Below, piece after piece: positions 51,065 to 58,700 of a stretch of DNA of 64,000 bases. This DNA is from Kineosporia babensis (GTDB lineage: Bacteria; Actinomycetota; Actinomycetes; Actinomycetales; Kineosporiaceae). The notes under the pieces were generated by a model. The model had not been told where the DNA came from, searched no databases, and saw nothing but the letters and a program-made list of their open reading frames with translations. The stretch's first letter is position 1. Each line of letters opens with the position of its first letter. Both the position numbers and the translations under genes were made by a program. The stretch is from the NCBI RefSeq assembly GCF_021129305.1, contig NZ_JAJOMB010000003.1, positions 372,001 through 436,000 on the forward strand, written 5' to 3'.

Positions 51065-53362
51065 ATGAGACTCGATCGACGTGTTCTGGCTGCCTGTTGC
51101 GCCGCCGCCCTGTTCACCGGCGGCGTAGCCACCGTGACGGCGGCCGCCGAACCTGCGAAAGTATCCGTCCGGAGCGCTGTCTCGCCGATCGGCATCCCCG
51201 GGCGCGGGGCGACGGTTCCGTTCCAGGAGATCGAGGCCGAGGACGCCGCGACGAACGGCACGGTGATCGGCCCGGACCGGGTCTACGGCCAGCTGCCGTC
51301 CGAAGCATCCGGCCGCAAGGCGGTCACGCTCGACGCGGTCAACGAGTACGTCGAGTTCACCCTGCCGGCCGCCGCCAACTCGATGGTGCTGCGCTACAGC
51401 CTTCCGGACAATGCCGCGGGCACCGGCCGGGATGCCACGGTGGCGGTCGAGGCGGGTGGGCAGAAGCTCACCGATCTGCCGCTGACCTCGCGCTACAGCT
51501 GGTTCTACGGCGGCTATCCGTTCACCAACACCCCCGGCTCGAACCCTCACCACTTCTACGACGAGAGCCGCACTCTGTTCGGCCAGACCCTGGCCGCCGG
51601 CAGCAAGGTCCGGGTCAAGGTCACCTCCACCGCCTCCTCGCCCACCTTCACCATCGACCTGGCCGACTTCGAGCAGGTCGCGGCCGCCGGCACCGCTCCG
51701 GCCGGGGCGCTGAACATCGTCACCGGCTACGGCGCCGATGCCACCGGCTCGGCCGACGCCACGAGCGCCGTCCAGCGGGCGGTGAATGACGGCGCAGCGC
51801 AGAACAAGCCGGTCTGGATCCCCAAGGGCACGTTCAAGGTGACCGGGCACATCATCGCCGACCGGGTCACCATCGCTGGGGCCGGCCCCTGGCACAGCGT
51901 GCTCACCGGCGACGGCGTGGGCATCTACGGCAAGTACGTGGCCGACGGCGGGCCGAGCACCGGGGTCACGGTGAAGGACCTGGCCGTTCTCGGCGAGGTC
52001 GAGGACCGCAACGACTCCGCGCAGGTCAACGCTTTCGGCGGGGCGATGAGCAACTCCAGCATCGACAACGTCTGGATGCAGCACACCAAGGTCGGGGCCT
52101 GGATGGACGGCCCGATGACGAACTTCCACATCAGGAACAGCCGGATCCTGGACCAGACCGCCGACGGGGTGAACTTCCACCAGGGGGTCACCAACTCCAG
52201 CGTGACCAACACCTTCGTCCGTAACACCGGCGACGACGGCCTGGCGATGTGGGCCGAACGCGACGACAACGTGAAGAACACCTTCTCCCGCAACACCGTG
52301 GTGGTGCCGGTCCTGGCCAACAACATCGCGATCTACGGCGGCGAGGACATCGCGGTGACCAACAACGTGGTCTCCGACACCGTCACCAACGGCGGCGGCA
52401 TCCACGTCGGCAACCGCTACCCCGGCGTGCAGGGAAACACCGCCGTCCAGGGAACCTTCGACCTCAGCGGCAACACCCTGATCCGGGCCGGGAACTCCGA
52501 CTACAACTGGCAGTTCGGTGTCGGGGCGATCTGGTTCAACGGCCTGAACGAGCCGATCGACGCCACGATCAACGTCCGCGACACCGACATCCTGGACAGC
52601 TCGTACTCGGCGATCAGCTTCATCGAGGGCAGCGTGCGCGGGGTGAACTTCGAGAACGTGAAGATCGACGGGGCGGGCACCTTCGCCCTGCAGATCCAGG
52701 CCCCCGGCTCGGCCACCTTCAAGAACGTCACCGCCACCGGCATCGGCTACGCCAACCCGGTCTACAGCTGCACCGGGGCGAACTTCACGATCAACAACGC
52801 CGGCGGTAACGGCACCTGGCTCAACGGCACCCCGTACTGCGGACCTTGGCCCAGCCCGGTCTACGGCGGCGGTGGTCCCGGCCCCTCGCCCACCGCCACT
52901 CCCACCGCCACTCCTACTGTCACCCCCACCCAGGACCCGGGAACCGGCAACCTGGCCGCCGGAAAACCGGTGCAGGCATCCAGTTTCACCGACGTCTACC
53001 AGGCGACGAACGCCGTCGACGGCAACGCCTCCACCTACTGGGAAAGCACCAACAACGCCTGGCCCCAGACCCTGACCGTGGACCTGGGCACCAGCCGTCA
53101 GATCTCCCGCCTGGTCCTGAAGCTGCCCCCGCCCACCGCCTGGGAGGCCCGCACCCAGACCATCGCCGTCTCCGCGTCGGCCAACGGGCAGAACTTCTCC
53201 AGCATCAAGGCCGCCGCCCAGTACCGCTTCGACCCGGCCCAGGCCAACACCGTGACCATCCCGGTCTCCAGCGCGCAGACCCGCTACCTACGCCTGACCT
53301 TCACCGCCAACACCGCCTGGCCCGCCGCCCAGCTCTCTGAGCTGGAGGCCTACCCGTCCTGA
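51065..53362 (+). CDS. Secreted GH87-type alpha-1,3-glucanase with carbohydrate-binding domains
   Basis: A 765-residue exported enzyme. Signal peptide about 1-28; a CBM35/CBM6-like beta-sandwich about 50-205 (FQEIEAEDAAT, VNEYVEFTL, TFTIDLADFEQV); GH87 right-handed beta-helix about 215-600 with the catalytic acids expected in TADGVNFHQG and NTGDDGLAMW; a Pro/Thr linker (SPTATPTATPTVTPTQ); and a C-terminal F5/8 type C (CBM32-like) domain about 635-765. GH87 enzymes cut alpha-1,3-glucan of fungal walls and mutan. GAGGAA supports the ATG at 51065 over the GTG at 51050. Confidence 0.85.
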   Translation: MRLDRRVLAACCAAALFTGGVATVTAAAEPAKVSVRSAVSPIGIPGRGATVPFQEIEAEDAATNGTVIGPDRVYGQLPSEASGRKAVTLDAVNEYVEFTLPAAANSMVLRYSLPDNAAGTGRDATVAVEAGGQKLTDLPLTSRYSWFYGGYPFTNTPGSNPHHFYDESRTLFGQTLAAGSKVRVKVTSTASSPTFTIDLADFEQVAAAGTAPAGALNIVTGYGADATGSADATSAVQRAVNDGAAQNKPVWIPKGTFKVTGHIIADRVTIAGAGPWHSVLTGDGVGIYGKYVADGGPSTGVTVKDLAVLGEVEDRNDSAQVNAFGGAMSNSSIDNVWMQHTKVGAWMDGPMTNFHIRNSRILDQTADGVNFHQGVTNSSVTNTFVRNTGDDGLAMWAERDDNVKNTFSRNTVVVPVLANNIAIYGGEDIAVTNNVVSDTVTNGGGIHVGNRYPGVQGNTAVQGTFDLSGNTLIRAGNSDYNWQFGVGAIWFNGLNEPIDATINVRDTDILDSSYSAISFIEGSVRGVNFENVKIDGAGTFALQIQAPGSATFKNVTATGIGYANPVYSCTGANFTINNAGGNGTWLNGTPYCGPWPSPVYGGGGPGPSPTATPTATPTVTPTQDPGTGNLAAGKPVQASSFTDVYQATNAVDGNASTYWESTNNAWPQTLTVDLGTSRQISRLVLKLPPPTAWEARTQTIAVSASANGQNFSSIKAAAQYRFDPAQANTVTIPVSSAQTRYLRLTFTANTAWPAAQLSELEAYPS

Positions 53363-53384
53363 CCCGTCCTGACCCGCCCCGTCC

Positions 53385-53426
53385 GTCCGGCCCGGTTCCC
53401 AAGCCATCTCGGGAACCGGGCCGGAC
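53385..53426 (+). terminator. 16-bp-stem terminator after the glucanase
   Basis: GTCCGGCCCGGTTCCC pairs perfectly with GGGAACCGGGCCGGAC around a 10-nt loop, 22 nt after the glucanase stop. No T run, as usual here. It marks the host side of the prophage junction. Confidence 0.8.
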
Positions 53427-53579
53427 CGCGCTCGGCGCGCACTACGTCCTTTGTTTTACCCACTTGCAACACCCCCGCCTCGTCCACGCAAGGTGACCGC
53501 AGTTTCTCGCTCGAAAGTGACATACCGACAGTTCAGAGGCGCTCTTACTTTTCTGGTCTAGCACCCGCATCTAGCAGTC

Positions 53580-53771
53580 TCAGCCCATCCAGGGCCGGAG
53601 CGACATCCATGCACCGAAGGCCACCACTGCCATCAGCAGCAGGTACACGCCCACCGCCCCGCCCAGCCTGCGCGCTGTCCGCCGGTACCCGCGCCGCCAC
53701 CTCCGGCCGAGCGGGCGAGGACGGTAGTCCGGGTCGTAGCCAGCCCACCGCTCCTCGCTCGTCTGCCTCAC
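53580..53771 (-). CDS. Small phage membrane protein, 63 residues
   Basis: GTG start overlapping the upstream stop (GTGA). Very basic first half (RPRPLGRRWRRGYRRTARR) followed by a single hydrophobic helix (GGAVGVYLLLMAVVAFGAW). The last gene of the prophage lysis run. Possibly an accessory holin or spanin-like protein; not assignable by sequence. Confidence 0.6.
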   Translation of the reverse strand: MRQTSEERWAGYDPDYRPRPLGRRWRRGYRRTARRLGGAVGVYLLLMAVVAFGAWMSLRPWMG

Positions 53772-54289
53772 AGCGGCCGGGACTCTTCCGGGTCGGCAAC
53801 CGGGACGGCCGACGGCTCCCGGTCCGGCTCAATCCTCGGGGCCTCCACGGGAGGGGCGATGATCTCGCCCTGGACGACCGGCGGGTTGGTGAAGTACATG
53901 ACGACCGCCAGGACAGCGGCGCCGACCGACGCGGTAGTCAGGCCCTCCCATGCGATCGACGTCCCCGACTCTAGTCCGGCCACCGCCAGGCCCGCAGCAG
54001 TGCCACCCGCGGCGACGACGGCGCGCTCGGTGAGCTGCCAGGCGATCGGGGCGGTCGCGGGCAGCTTGAGGTTGGCTGCGCTCTTGGCGACCGAGACGAA
54101 CGCGGTCACCAGCACCAGCGAACCGACGGCGGTCAGGTCGACGCCTCGCAGGCTTGACCCGCCCGCTATGACGACCAGCGTCGGGACGAGCGCCTGCAGC
54201 GCCTGACGGACAGCACGAGACAGGGCGTCACGTGCCCGGTCGACGACGAGGCGCTGCAGCGCCTCCTGTCGCACAGTAGTGGTGGTCAT
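53768..54289 (-). CDS. Holin-like phage membrane protein
   Basis: A 173-residue protein with about three to four hydrophobic segments (LVPTLVVIAGG, VGSLVLVTAFVSVAKSAANLK, AVVAAGGTAAGLAVAGL, ASVGAAVLAVVMYF), and a Pro/Glu-rich cytosolic tail. The pattern VRQALQAL...SVAKSAANLKLP recalls r1t-type mycobacteriophage/actinophage holins. ATGA overlap upstream and GTGA downstream. Best candidate for the main holin that releases the endolysin. Confidence 0.65.
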   Translation of the reverse strand: MTTTTVRQEALQRLVVDRARDALSRAVRQALQALVPTLVVIAGGSSLRGVDLTAVGSLVLVTAFVSVAKSAANLKLPATAPIAWQLTERAVVAAGGTAAGLAVAGLESGTSIAWEGLTTASVGAAVLAVVMYFTNPPVVQGEIIAPPVEAPRIEPDREPSAVPVADPEESRPL

Positions 54290-54699
54290 GGCGTCGGTTC
54301 TCCGATCGGTTTGTTGGTCTCGGGGTGCGGAATCCCAGCGGACGCCCGGGCCGTGCAGTCAAGGTCCTGCAGGAGATCCTGAGCGGACTCCTGCAATGCC
54401 TCGCCGCGCGCCGTGGACGGCTTCGGATTGGGTGCCGCCTGCGCGGCGGTCGACGTGCAGAACTTCCGCCCAAACTCCTTGATCGCGGCCCGATTGTTGA
54501 GGGACACCTGATAGGCGGCGACAGTGATGGCGGCAAGGACGATGACGCCGACGAACACTGCGAAGAAGAACGCCATCGTCCGCTTGCGCAGCTGCGACTT
54601 CAGGGCGTCGATCTGTGCGCTCATCGACCGCCCCTGGTCGACGAGTTCGCGGACTGCCCCCTCGAGGTCATCACCGGGGTCCGTCGGTAGGTGGGTCAT
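54286..54699 (-). CDS. Phage bitopic membrane protein, 137 residues
   Basis: MTHLPTDPGDD start at 54699, chosen because AAAGGGG precedes it. A short coiled-coil N-terminus (AVRELVDQGRSMSAQIDALK), one membrane helix (AFFFAVFVGVIVLAAITVAAY), and a periplasm-facing domain with two cysteines (KFCTST, DLDCTA). Could be a spanin-like or holin-accessory protein; no family recognised. Overlaps the upstream small gene by 29 bp. Confidence 0.55.
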   Translation of the reverse strand: MTHLPTDPGDDLEGAVRELVDQGRSMSAQIDALKSQLRKRTMAFFFAVFVGVIVLAAITVAAYQVSLNNRAAIKEFGRKFCTSTAAQAAPNPKPSTARGEALQESAQDLLQDLDCTARASAGIPHPETNKPIGEPTP

Positions 54700-54841
54700 C
54701 GCTGGTCCCCTTTCTGCGGTCAATCTCCGCCTGTAGCTGATGTGTGACGTCGTCGAGTTCTGCGGCGCGCTGCGTCATCAACGCGATCACCTCAGCGACG
54801 GTGGGCGCGGTCCGTGCTGGCCGTGGGCGGCTACCGATCAT
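54671..54841 (-). CDS. Small phage protein, 56 residues
   Basis: ATG at 54841. A basic N-terminus, then a single amphipathic helix (VAEVIALMTQRAAELDDVTHQLQAEIDRR in part), likely a coiled coil. Overlaps the preceding gene by 11 bp and the following one by 29 bp. Its place in the tightly packed lysis run supports it; function unknown. Confidence 0.5.
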   Translation of the reverse strand: MIGSRPRPARTAPTVAEVIALMTQRAAELDDVTHQLQAEIDRRKGTSDDPPTDGPR

Positions 54842-55106
54842 TTCGGGTCCTGTCCAGGAACTCCCTGATCGCGCGCGTTGACTCGGTGAGCGACGGAACA
54901 ACCTTGTCCAGAAACTCTTTGACCAGATCGTCTTTCGCTGCCCGCTCGGCGTCGGCACGTGTGGCCTCCCGCTTCCACGCGAAGAAGAAGAATGCGATGG
55001 CCACCAGCGCAAGCGTCCCGAGGATGCCTTGGCCAATGAATGAGGTCGTGACCCCTTGGACTGCGCCGCTCGTGGCAGTAGCAGCGATGGTGAGTGCATG
55101 TGTCAC
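54831..55106 (-). CDS. Holin-like phage protein, 91 residues
   Basis: GTG start. One clear membrane helix (GILGTLALVAIAFFFFAW) preceded by a weakly hydrophobic segment, then a charged helical tail (KEFLDKVVPSLTESTRAI). Size and shape fit small one- or two-helix holins next to lysins. It follows the peptidase gene by 9 bp. Confidence 0.55.
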   Translation of the reverse strand: MTHALTIAATATSGAVQGVTTSFIGQGILGTLALVAIAFFFFAWKREATRADAERAAKDDLVKEFLDKVVPSLTESTRAIREFLDRTRNDR

Positions 55107-55115
55107 GTCTCTCGG

Positions 55116-55700
55116 CTATCCGTACATCCACTGTCGCCGCGGTCCGAGATCGCCATGCCGGACCGGGTGTGTGCCGGGCGACTTGTTCCAGCCGCGCCCT
55201 CGGAAGAGGTTGCGGGTGGCGAACCATGAGACGGGTCGGACGGGGGCGAAATCAGCGGCGTCACCTGCCATGTGCCGGGACTGCGATGCGCCGCCGACGG
55301 CCCGGTTGTGTCCTCGGCAGCGGCAGCCGGAGATGATGCTGATGCCCGAACCGAGGGACTTCCGGTACCGCTCGAGTTCCCTGAATGCGCCGCGCTGGAA
55401 CCAGATGCGGGCGCACGTCGAGTACCGGCCGCCGCACTTGCAGCGGACCTCCGTGAAGCTGAAGTGCGCGCTGGCGGTGGGCAGACCTGCGCGGCGGCGC
55501 GCCTCACTGATCCGCAGCGCGGCGGACGTGAACGGGCCGAGTTTCGCATCGACCTTCAACGCGGGGCCGAGGTTCCATCCGCCCTGGAAATGGGCGAGGG
55601 CCTGCCGGTATTCGCCTGCGGTCCGGATCCGCCAGCCCAGCGACTTGAGGATCGTGATGGCCTGGTTCTGTGTGAGGGTCTTCGGGGGGTTGTTAGTCAC
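55116..55700 (-). CDS. M15-type D-Ala-D-Ala carboxypeptidase-like endolysin
   Basis: A 194-residue peptidoglycan peptidase. The zinc-site pattern of M15A is present: SRHMAGDAADF (His, Asp) and HPVRHGDLG (final His). The N-terminal 70 residues (ILKSLGWRIRTAGEYRQALAHFQ) look like a peptidoglycan-binding-type helical bundle, and cysteines in CKCGGRYSTC and CRCRGH may bind metal. GTG start, 8-bp overlap with the acidic gene before it. It should cut peptide cross-links, acting with the transglycosylase-type lysin. Confidence 0.75.
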   Translation of the reverse strand: MTNNPPKTLTQNQAITILKSLGWRIRTAGEYRQALAHFQGGWNLGPALKVDAKLGPFTSAALRISEARRRAGLPTASAHFSFTEVRCKCGGRYSTCARIWFQRGAFRELERYRKSLGSGISIISGCRCRGHNRAVGGASQSRHMAGDAADFAPVRPVSWFATRNLFRGRGWNKSPGTHPVRHGDLGPRRQWMYG

Positions 55701-55920
55701 GGTCGCCCTCCGACATCAGCCACGCCAGGTCGCCGGCGGCATCGAAGTCGTCGTCGGCCAGGGTCTCGTCTGTGTCTTCGATCGGGTCGCCGAAGTCGAC
55801 GGCAGTCGGCGCGATCACGTCGCCCGAGCCTGCCTCGTCGGGTTCCTGGTAGTCGTCGGGCTCCGGGTCCAGGTTCGCGGGGACGAGTGATCCTGTGTCG
55901 GTTCCGTATTCGTCGCTCAC
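55693..55920 (-). CDS. Acidic phage protein, 75 residues
   Basis: GTG start at 55920, 4-bp overlap (GTGA) with the endolysin stop; more than a third of the residues are Asp or Glu (FDAAGDLAWLMSEGDRD). No structural motif. The coupling on both sides supports it as a gene. Role unknown. Confidence 0.55.
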   Translation of the reverse strand: MSDEYGTDTGSLVPANLDPEPDDYQEPDEAGSGDVIAPTAVDFGDPIEDTDETLADDDFDAAGDLAWLMSEGDRD

Positions 55921-56654
55921 GGCGCTTCCTTCCATGCCTTGCGGACCTTCGCCACGTACGCCTCAGGGTTCGGGCTCGTTCCGGGGCGACCTGTCTCGGC
56001 CCACCGCCGCGCGGCCTTCGGCGAGTTGTGAGCGGCCACAGCTAGCTCATCGAGATCCATTCCGGGCCGGGCAATCTGAGCGATCCGATCCCGCTGCGTC
56101 TTGAATTCGCGGGCCGTCCACCCGAACGCGAACCGCCAGTCGCACGCCTGCTCCAGCGTGACCGCCGGGTGCGCATCCCGATTGATCTGGCAAGGGCCCG
56201 TGTCGTACGGGGTGCCGACACCGACCGCCCCCGGATCCCAGCCGGATTCGGCCCCGACGATCCCGATCAGCGGCCACACAGGGATGCCATACATGGCCGC
56301 GGTCGACTGGATCAGCGACATCATCATCGCCCGGACCGTCTGCGGCCCGCAGATGCCGTCCACGGTCAGGCCATTGTCACGCTGCACCAGGGCGAAACCG
56401 CGGACAGTCAGTGGTCCGACGATCCCCGACGGGCGGATCCCCAGCGACGGGTACAGCTCGTCCAGGCGTCGCTGCAGAGCCTTCACCGCGGCCGTGACGA
56501 CGAGATCGTTGTAGGTCGCGTCAGCCTCCAGGCCGGCAGATCCGACCATGGGCTCACCGGCCCGGTAGTAGCCGCCCTTGGATCCGGGGCGTGCGGGCAG
56601 GAGTCCACCGGTGGTCGACCACATGCCGCGCCCGGGCTTCGTGGGGGCGCTCAC
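55917..56654 (-). CDS. Phage endolysin: peptidoglycan-binding plus lysozyme/transglycosylase domain
   Basis: A 245-residue lysin. Residues about 45-110 are a PG_binding_1 domain (AVKALQRRLDELYP, RGFALVQRDNGLTVDGICGPQTVRA in part). Residues about 120-240 are a soluble lytic transglycosylase-like domain with catalytic Glu in IVGAESGWDPGAVG, DTGPCQIN and AHNSPKAARRW. The start was set at the GTG at 56654, which overlaps the stop of the small gene before it, not at the longer frame. It would be released by the holins to cut glycan strands. Confidence 0.78.
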   Translation of the reverse strand: MSAPTKPGRGMWSTTGGLLPARPGSKGGYYRAGEPMVGSAGLEADATYNDLVVTAAVKALQRRLDELYPSLGIRPSGIVGPLTVRGFALVQRDNGLTVDGICGPQTVRAMMMSLIQSTAAMYGIPVWPLIGIVGAESGWDPGAVGVGTPYDTGPCQINRDAHPAVTLEQACDWRFAFGWTAREFKTQRDRIAQIARPGMDLDELAVAAHNSPKAARRWAETGRPGTSPNPEAYVAKVRKAWKEAP

Positions 56655-56791
56655 GAGCCACCGCCGGGGAATCCGCCCGGGTACAGGGGAGGCTCGACCT
56701 GGTCGTCGCCGGGCTCGGGTTCGGTGGTCGTCGGGTCCGGGTCGGGCTCGACGTACGGCTCCTGGTAGCCAGGGTCGGGTGCGTGCGCCAT
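56651..56791 (-). CDS. Tiny Pro/Asp/Glu-rich phage protein, 46 residues
   Basis: ATG at 56791, ending at TGA 56651-56653, where it overlaps the endolysin GTG by 4 bp. Composition: EPYVEPDPDPTTTEPEPGD then a Gly/Pro-rich end. Short and low-complexity, but the overlap fits the rest of the operon. Function unknown. Confidence 0.5.
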   Translation of the reverse strand: MAHAPDPGYQEPYVEPDPDPTTTEPEPGDDQVEPPLYPGGFPGGGS

Positions 56792-56864
56792 GGCACGGCC
56801 TTTCGACAACCCCAGCCCGGGGCGCAGGGCCCCAACCCGGCACCGCCAAGTGTACGGCCGCAGG

Positions 56865-58697
56865 TCACCGCTTGCGGGCGGGCCGCCTCAACCGTGGCAG
56901 AGGGATCCTCGTCCGCCGGAACAGGTTGCGCCCACCACCGTCCAAGGCGAGCTCCATGCCCCGGGACGACACGAAGTACTGGGCGGACGTGCACCGGAAC
57001 GTGGTCCGCCCGTCCCTGCTCCCCGTGAGCGAGTACGGGTGCCCGCCGTCCGCGCGAAAGTTCCCGTCAGCGATCACCACGTTCCAGCCCGCGCGGATCT
57101 CCCAAGGCTCGATCATCCGGCCCGTCCGCACATCCATCACCGGAGACGTCACCAGAGCCGTCCCGCTGGTCCGCTGGTCGTTCCGGGCCCGTAGCGCACT
57201 GAGGCCCTTCGACTTCGCGGTCCGCTCCGTCAGGGCACCCTCAGGGGTCAAGTCGATATGCGCGATCCTATTCACCCCAGCCGCCTCCAGTTCCGGAGCT
57301 TGCCCGGCCACCACCACGGACGCCGGCACATCCGCTGACGTCTGGTACGTGACGAGAGCGTGGGTGGCGAGGTCGTCGGCGCCACCGGCAAGCTCGACCT
57401 TCGCGGCGCCCGGCGGGATGATGTACCGGGGCGCGGTCAGCCAACTGCGGTACTCGAACCGCGCCGGGTCGGGTCCCTTCACCCCATACCTAGGCTCCCA
57501 CACAGCCCAGTAGTAGTCGGTTTCGATCTCCCCGACCCATTCCATGATCTGCCGTACTGTCGCGCCGTCCCACCACGTGGCCTGCTCGACCTTCGTGTCG
57601 GGCTTCGCGATCGCGGACGGGGCGGCGTCAATGAAGAGGTCACCGAAGAGAATCCGGCCACACAAGTCGTGGACGATATCGCCGGTCGTGACGTCCGTCC
57701 CGGGGTCGATTACGGTCGCACCGGAAGCGTTCACGCGGTCAAACACGACAGCCAGATTGCCGAAGCGTAGGTAATAGTCCCTGGGGGCAGGGAGCCCTGC
57801 CCCAGATCCGTCGTACACCCACTGCAGTTGCCCGACCCGTGATCCGACCTGAGTCCAGTCCCCAGCGCCCAGGCGCAGCCGGAAATGCACTGGGCTGCCG
57901 CCGTAGTCGCGGTCCATGACCGTCTGCACAGTCCCCGCCTGCGTCGCTACACGGACCTTCACCCGGTACGCGGCGTCGTTCGTTCCGTCAAAAGTCCCCT
58001 GGATGCAGACAATGTCCTGCTTGTTCGCCGAGAACTTGGGCGGCCGGTACGTCATCGTCATCGTGGTCCGTGTCGGCGACGCGTACAGGCGCGACCCTTC
58101 CGGGATGTCCATCTCGATCAGTGACAGCGACGGGTCCGCCCAATCCTGCGGGTGCTGGGGCAGGCTGATGTCGTCCACGATCTGCGCCGAACCGGCCTTG
58201 TAGTCACGTGCGAGGCGCCACTGGGACTGGTCCCGGTCGATGTACCCGACCGCGCCAGCCTGCGTGTCCAACACTGTCTGGAAGCCCTGGCAGGCGATAC
58301 GCCTACTCGCCCCGGTGCCCGTTTTCGTGTAGCCGGGGTCGACAACATGCCCCCACCACAAGTATTCGCCCGTCCGACGGTCGATGACAGCCGCCGTCGC
58401 AGCCGTGTACAAGCCAACCGGGGGCGTGTTATCTGGCCAGTCCAGCGTGCAGTTCATCGCCTCAAACCCCCCCGGCGCCGTGTTCGTGAACTGCAAATCG
58501 GCCGGGCACTCCTGGACGATCGGTGCACCCTTGCCCGCCGGCGGATTCACCACCACGATCAGCGCGCTCTGTGGTGGGATCCCCGTCGGCGGTCCCGGCG
58601 GCTCCGGAACCGGCCCCTCGCCGAGACTTCCAGGGTCGGTCGCGAACCCCGGGAACGTGGACGTACTCGGGTTCGTACCGCTACCAACATGCGCCAT
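56865..58697 (-). CDS. Phage minor tail protein
   Basis: A 610-residue protein located directly after the tape measure and one other tail gene, a position of baseplate/hub proteins in long-tailed actinophages. It is rich in beta structure and aromatic residues (GDWTQVGSRVGQLQWVYDG, EIETDYYWAVWEPRYG). ATG at 58697, 3 nt after the preceding stop. Resembles siphophage minor tail proteins with a gp27-like hub; identification rests mainly on order and size. Confidence 0.65.
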   Translation of the reverse strand: MAHVGSGTNPSTSTFPGFATDPGSLGEGPVPEPPGPPTGIPPQSALIVVVNPPAGKGAPIVQECPADLQFTNTAPGGFEAMNCTLDWPDNTPPVGLYTAATAAVIDRRTGEYLWWGHVVDPGYTKTGTGASRRIACQGFQTVLDTQAGAVGYIDRDQSQWRLARDYKAGSAQIVDDISLPQHPQDWADPSLSLIEMDIPEGSRLYASPTRTTMTMTYRPPKFSANKQDIVCIQGTFDGTNDAAYRVKVRVATQAGTVQTVMDRDYGGSPVHFRLRLGAGDWTQVGSRVGQLQWVYDGSGAGLPAPRDYYLRFGNLAVVFDRVNASGATVIDPGTDVTTGDIVHDLCGRILFGDLFIDAAPSAIAKPDTKVEQATWWDGATVRQIMEWVGEIETDYYWAVWEPRYGVKGPDPARFEYRSWLTAPRYIIPPGAAKVELAGGADDLATHALVTYQTSADVPASVVVAGQAPELEAAGVNRIAHIDLTPEGALTERTAKSKGLSALRARNDQRTSGTALVTSPVMDVRTGRMIEPWEIRAGWNVVIADGNFRADGGHPYSLTGSRDGRTTFRCTSAQYFVSSRGMELALDGGGRNLFRRTRIPLPRLRRPARKR

Positions 58698-58700
58698 GAT

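Noticed and set aside
56654-56849. Longer N-terminus for the endolysin
   Set aside because: The upstream part is covered by a coherent 46-residue gene whose stop overlaps the GTG at 56654; the longer version has no domain and no ribosome site.
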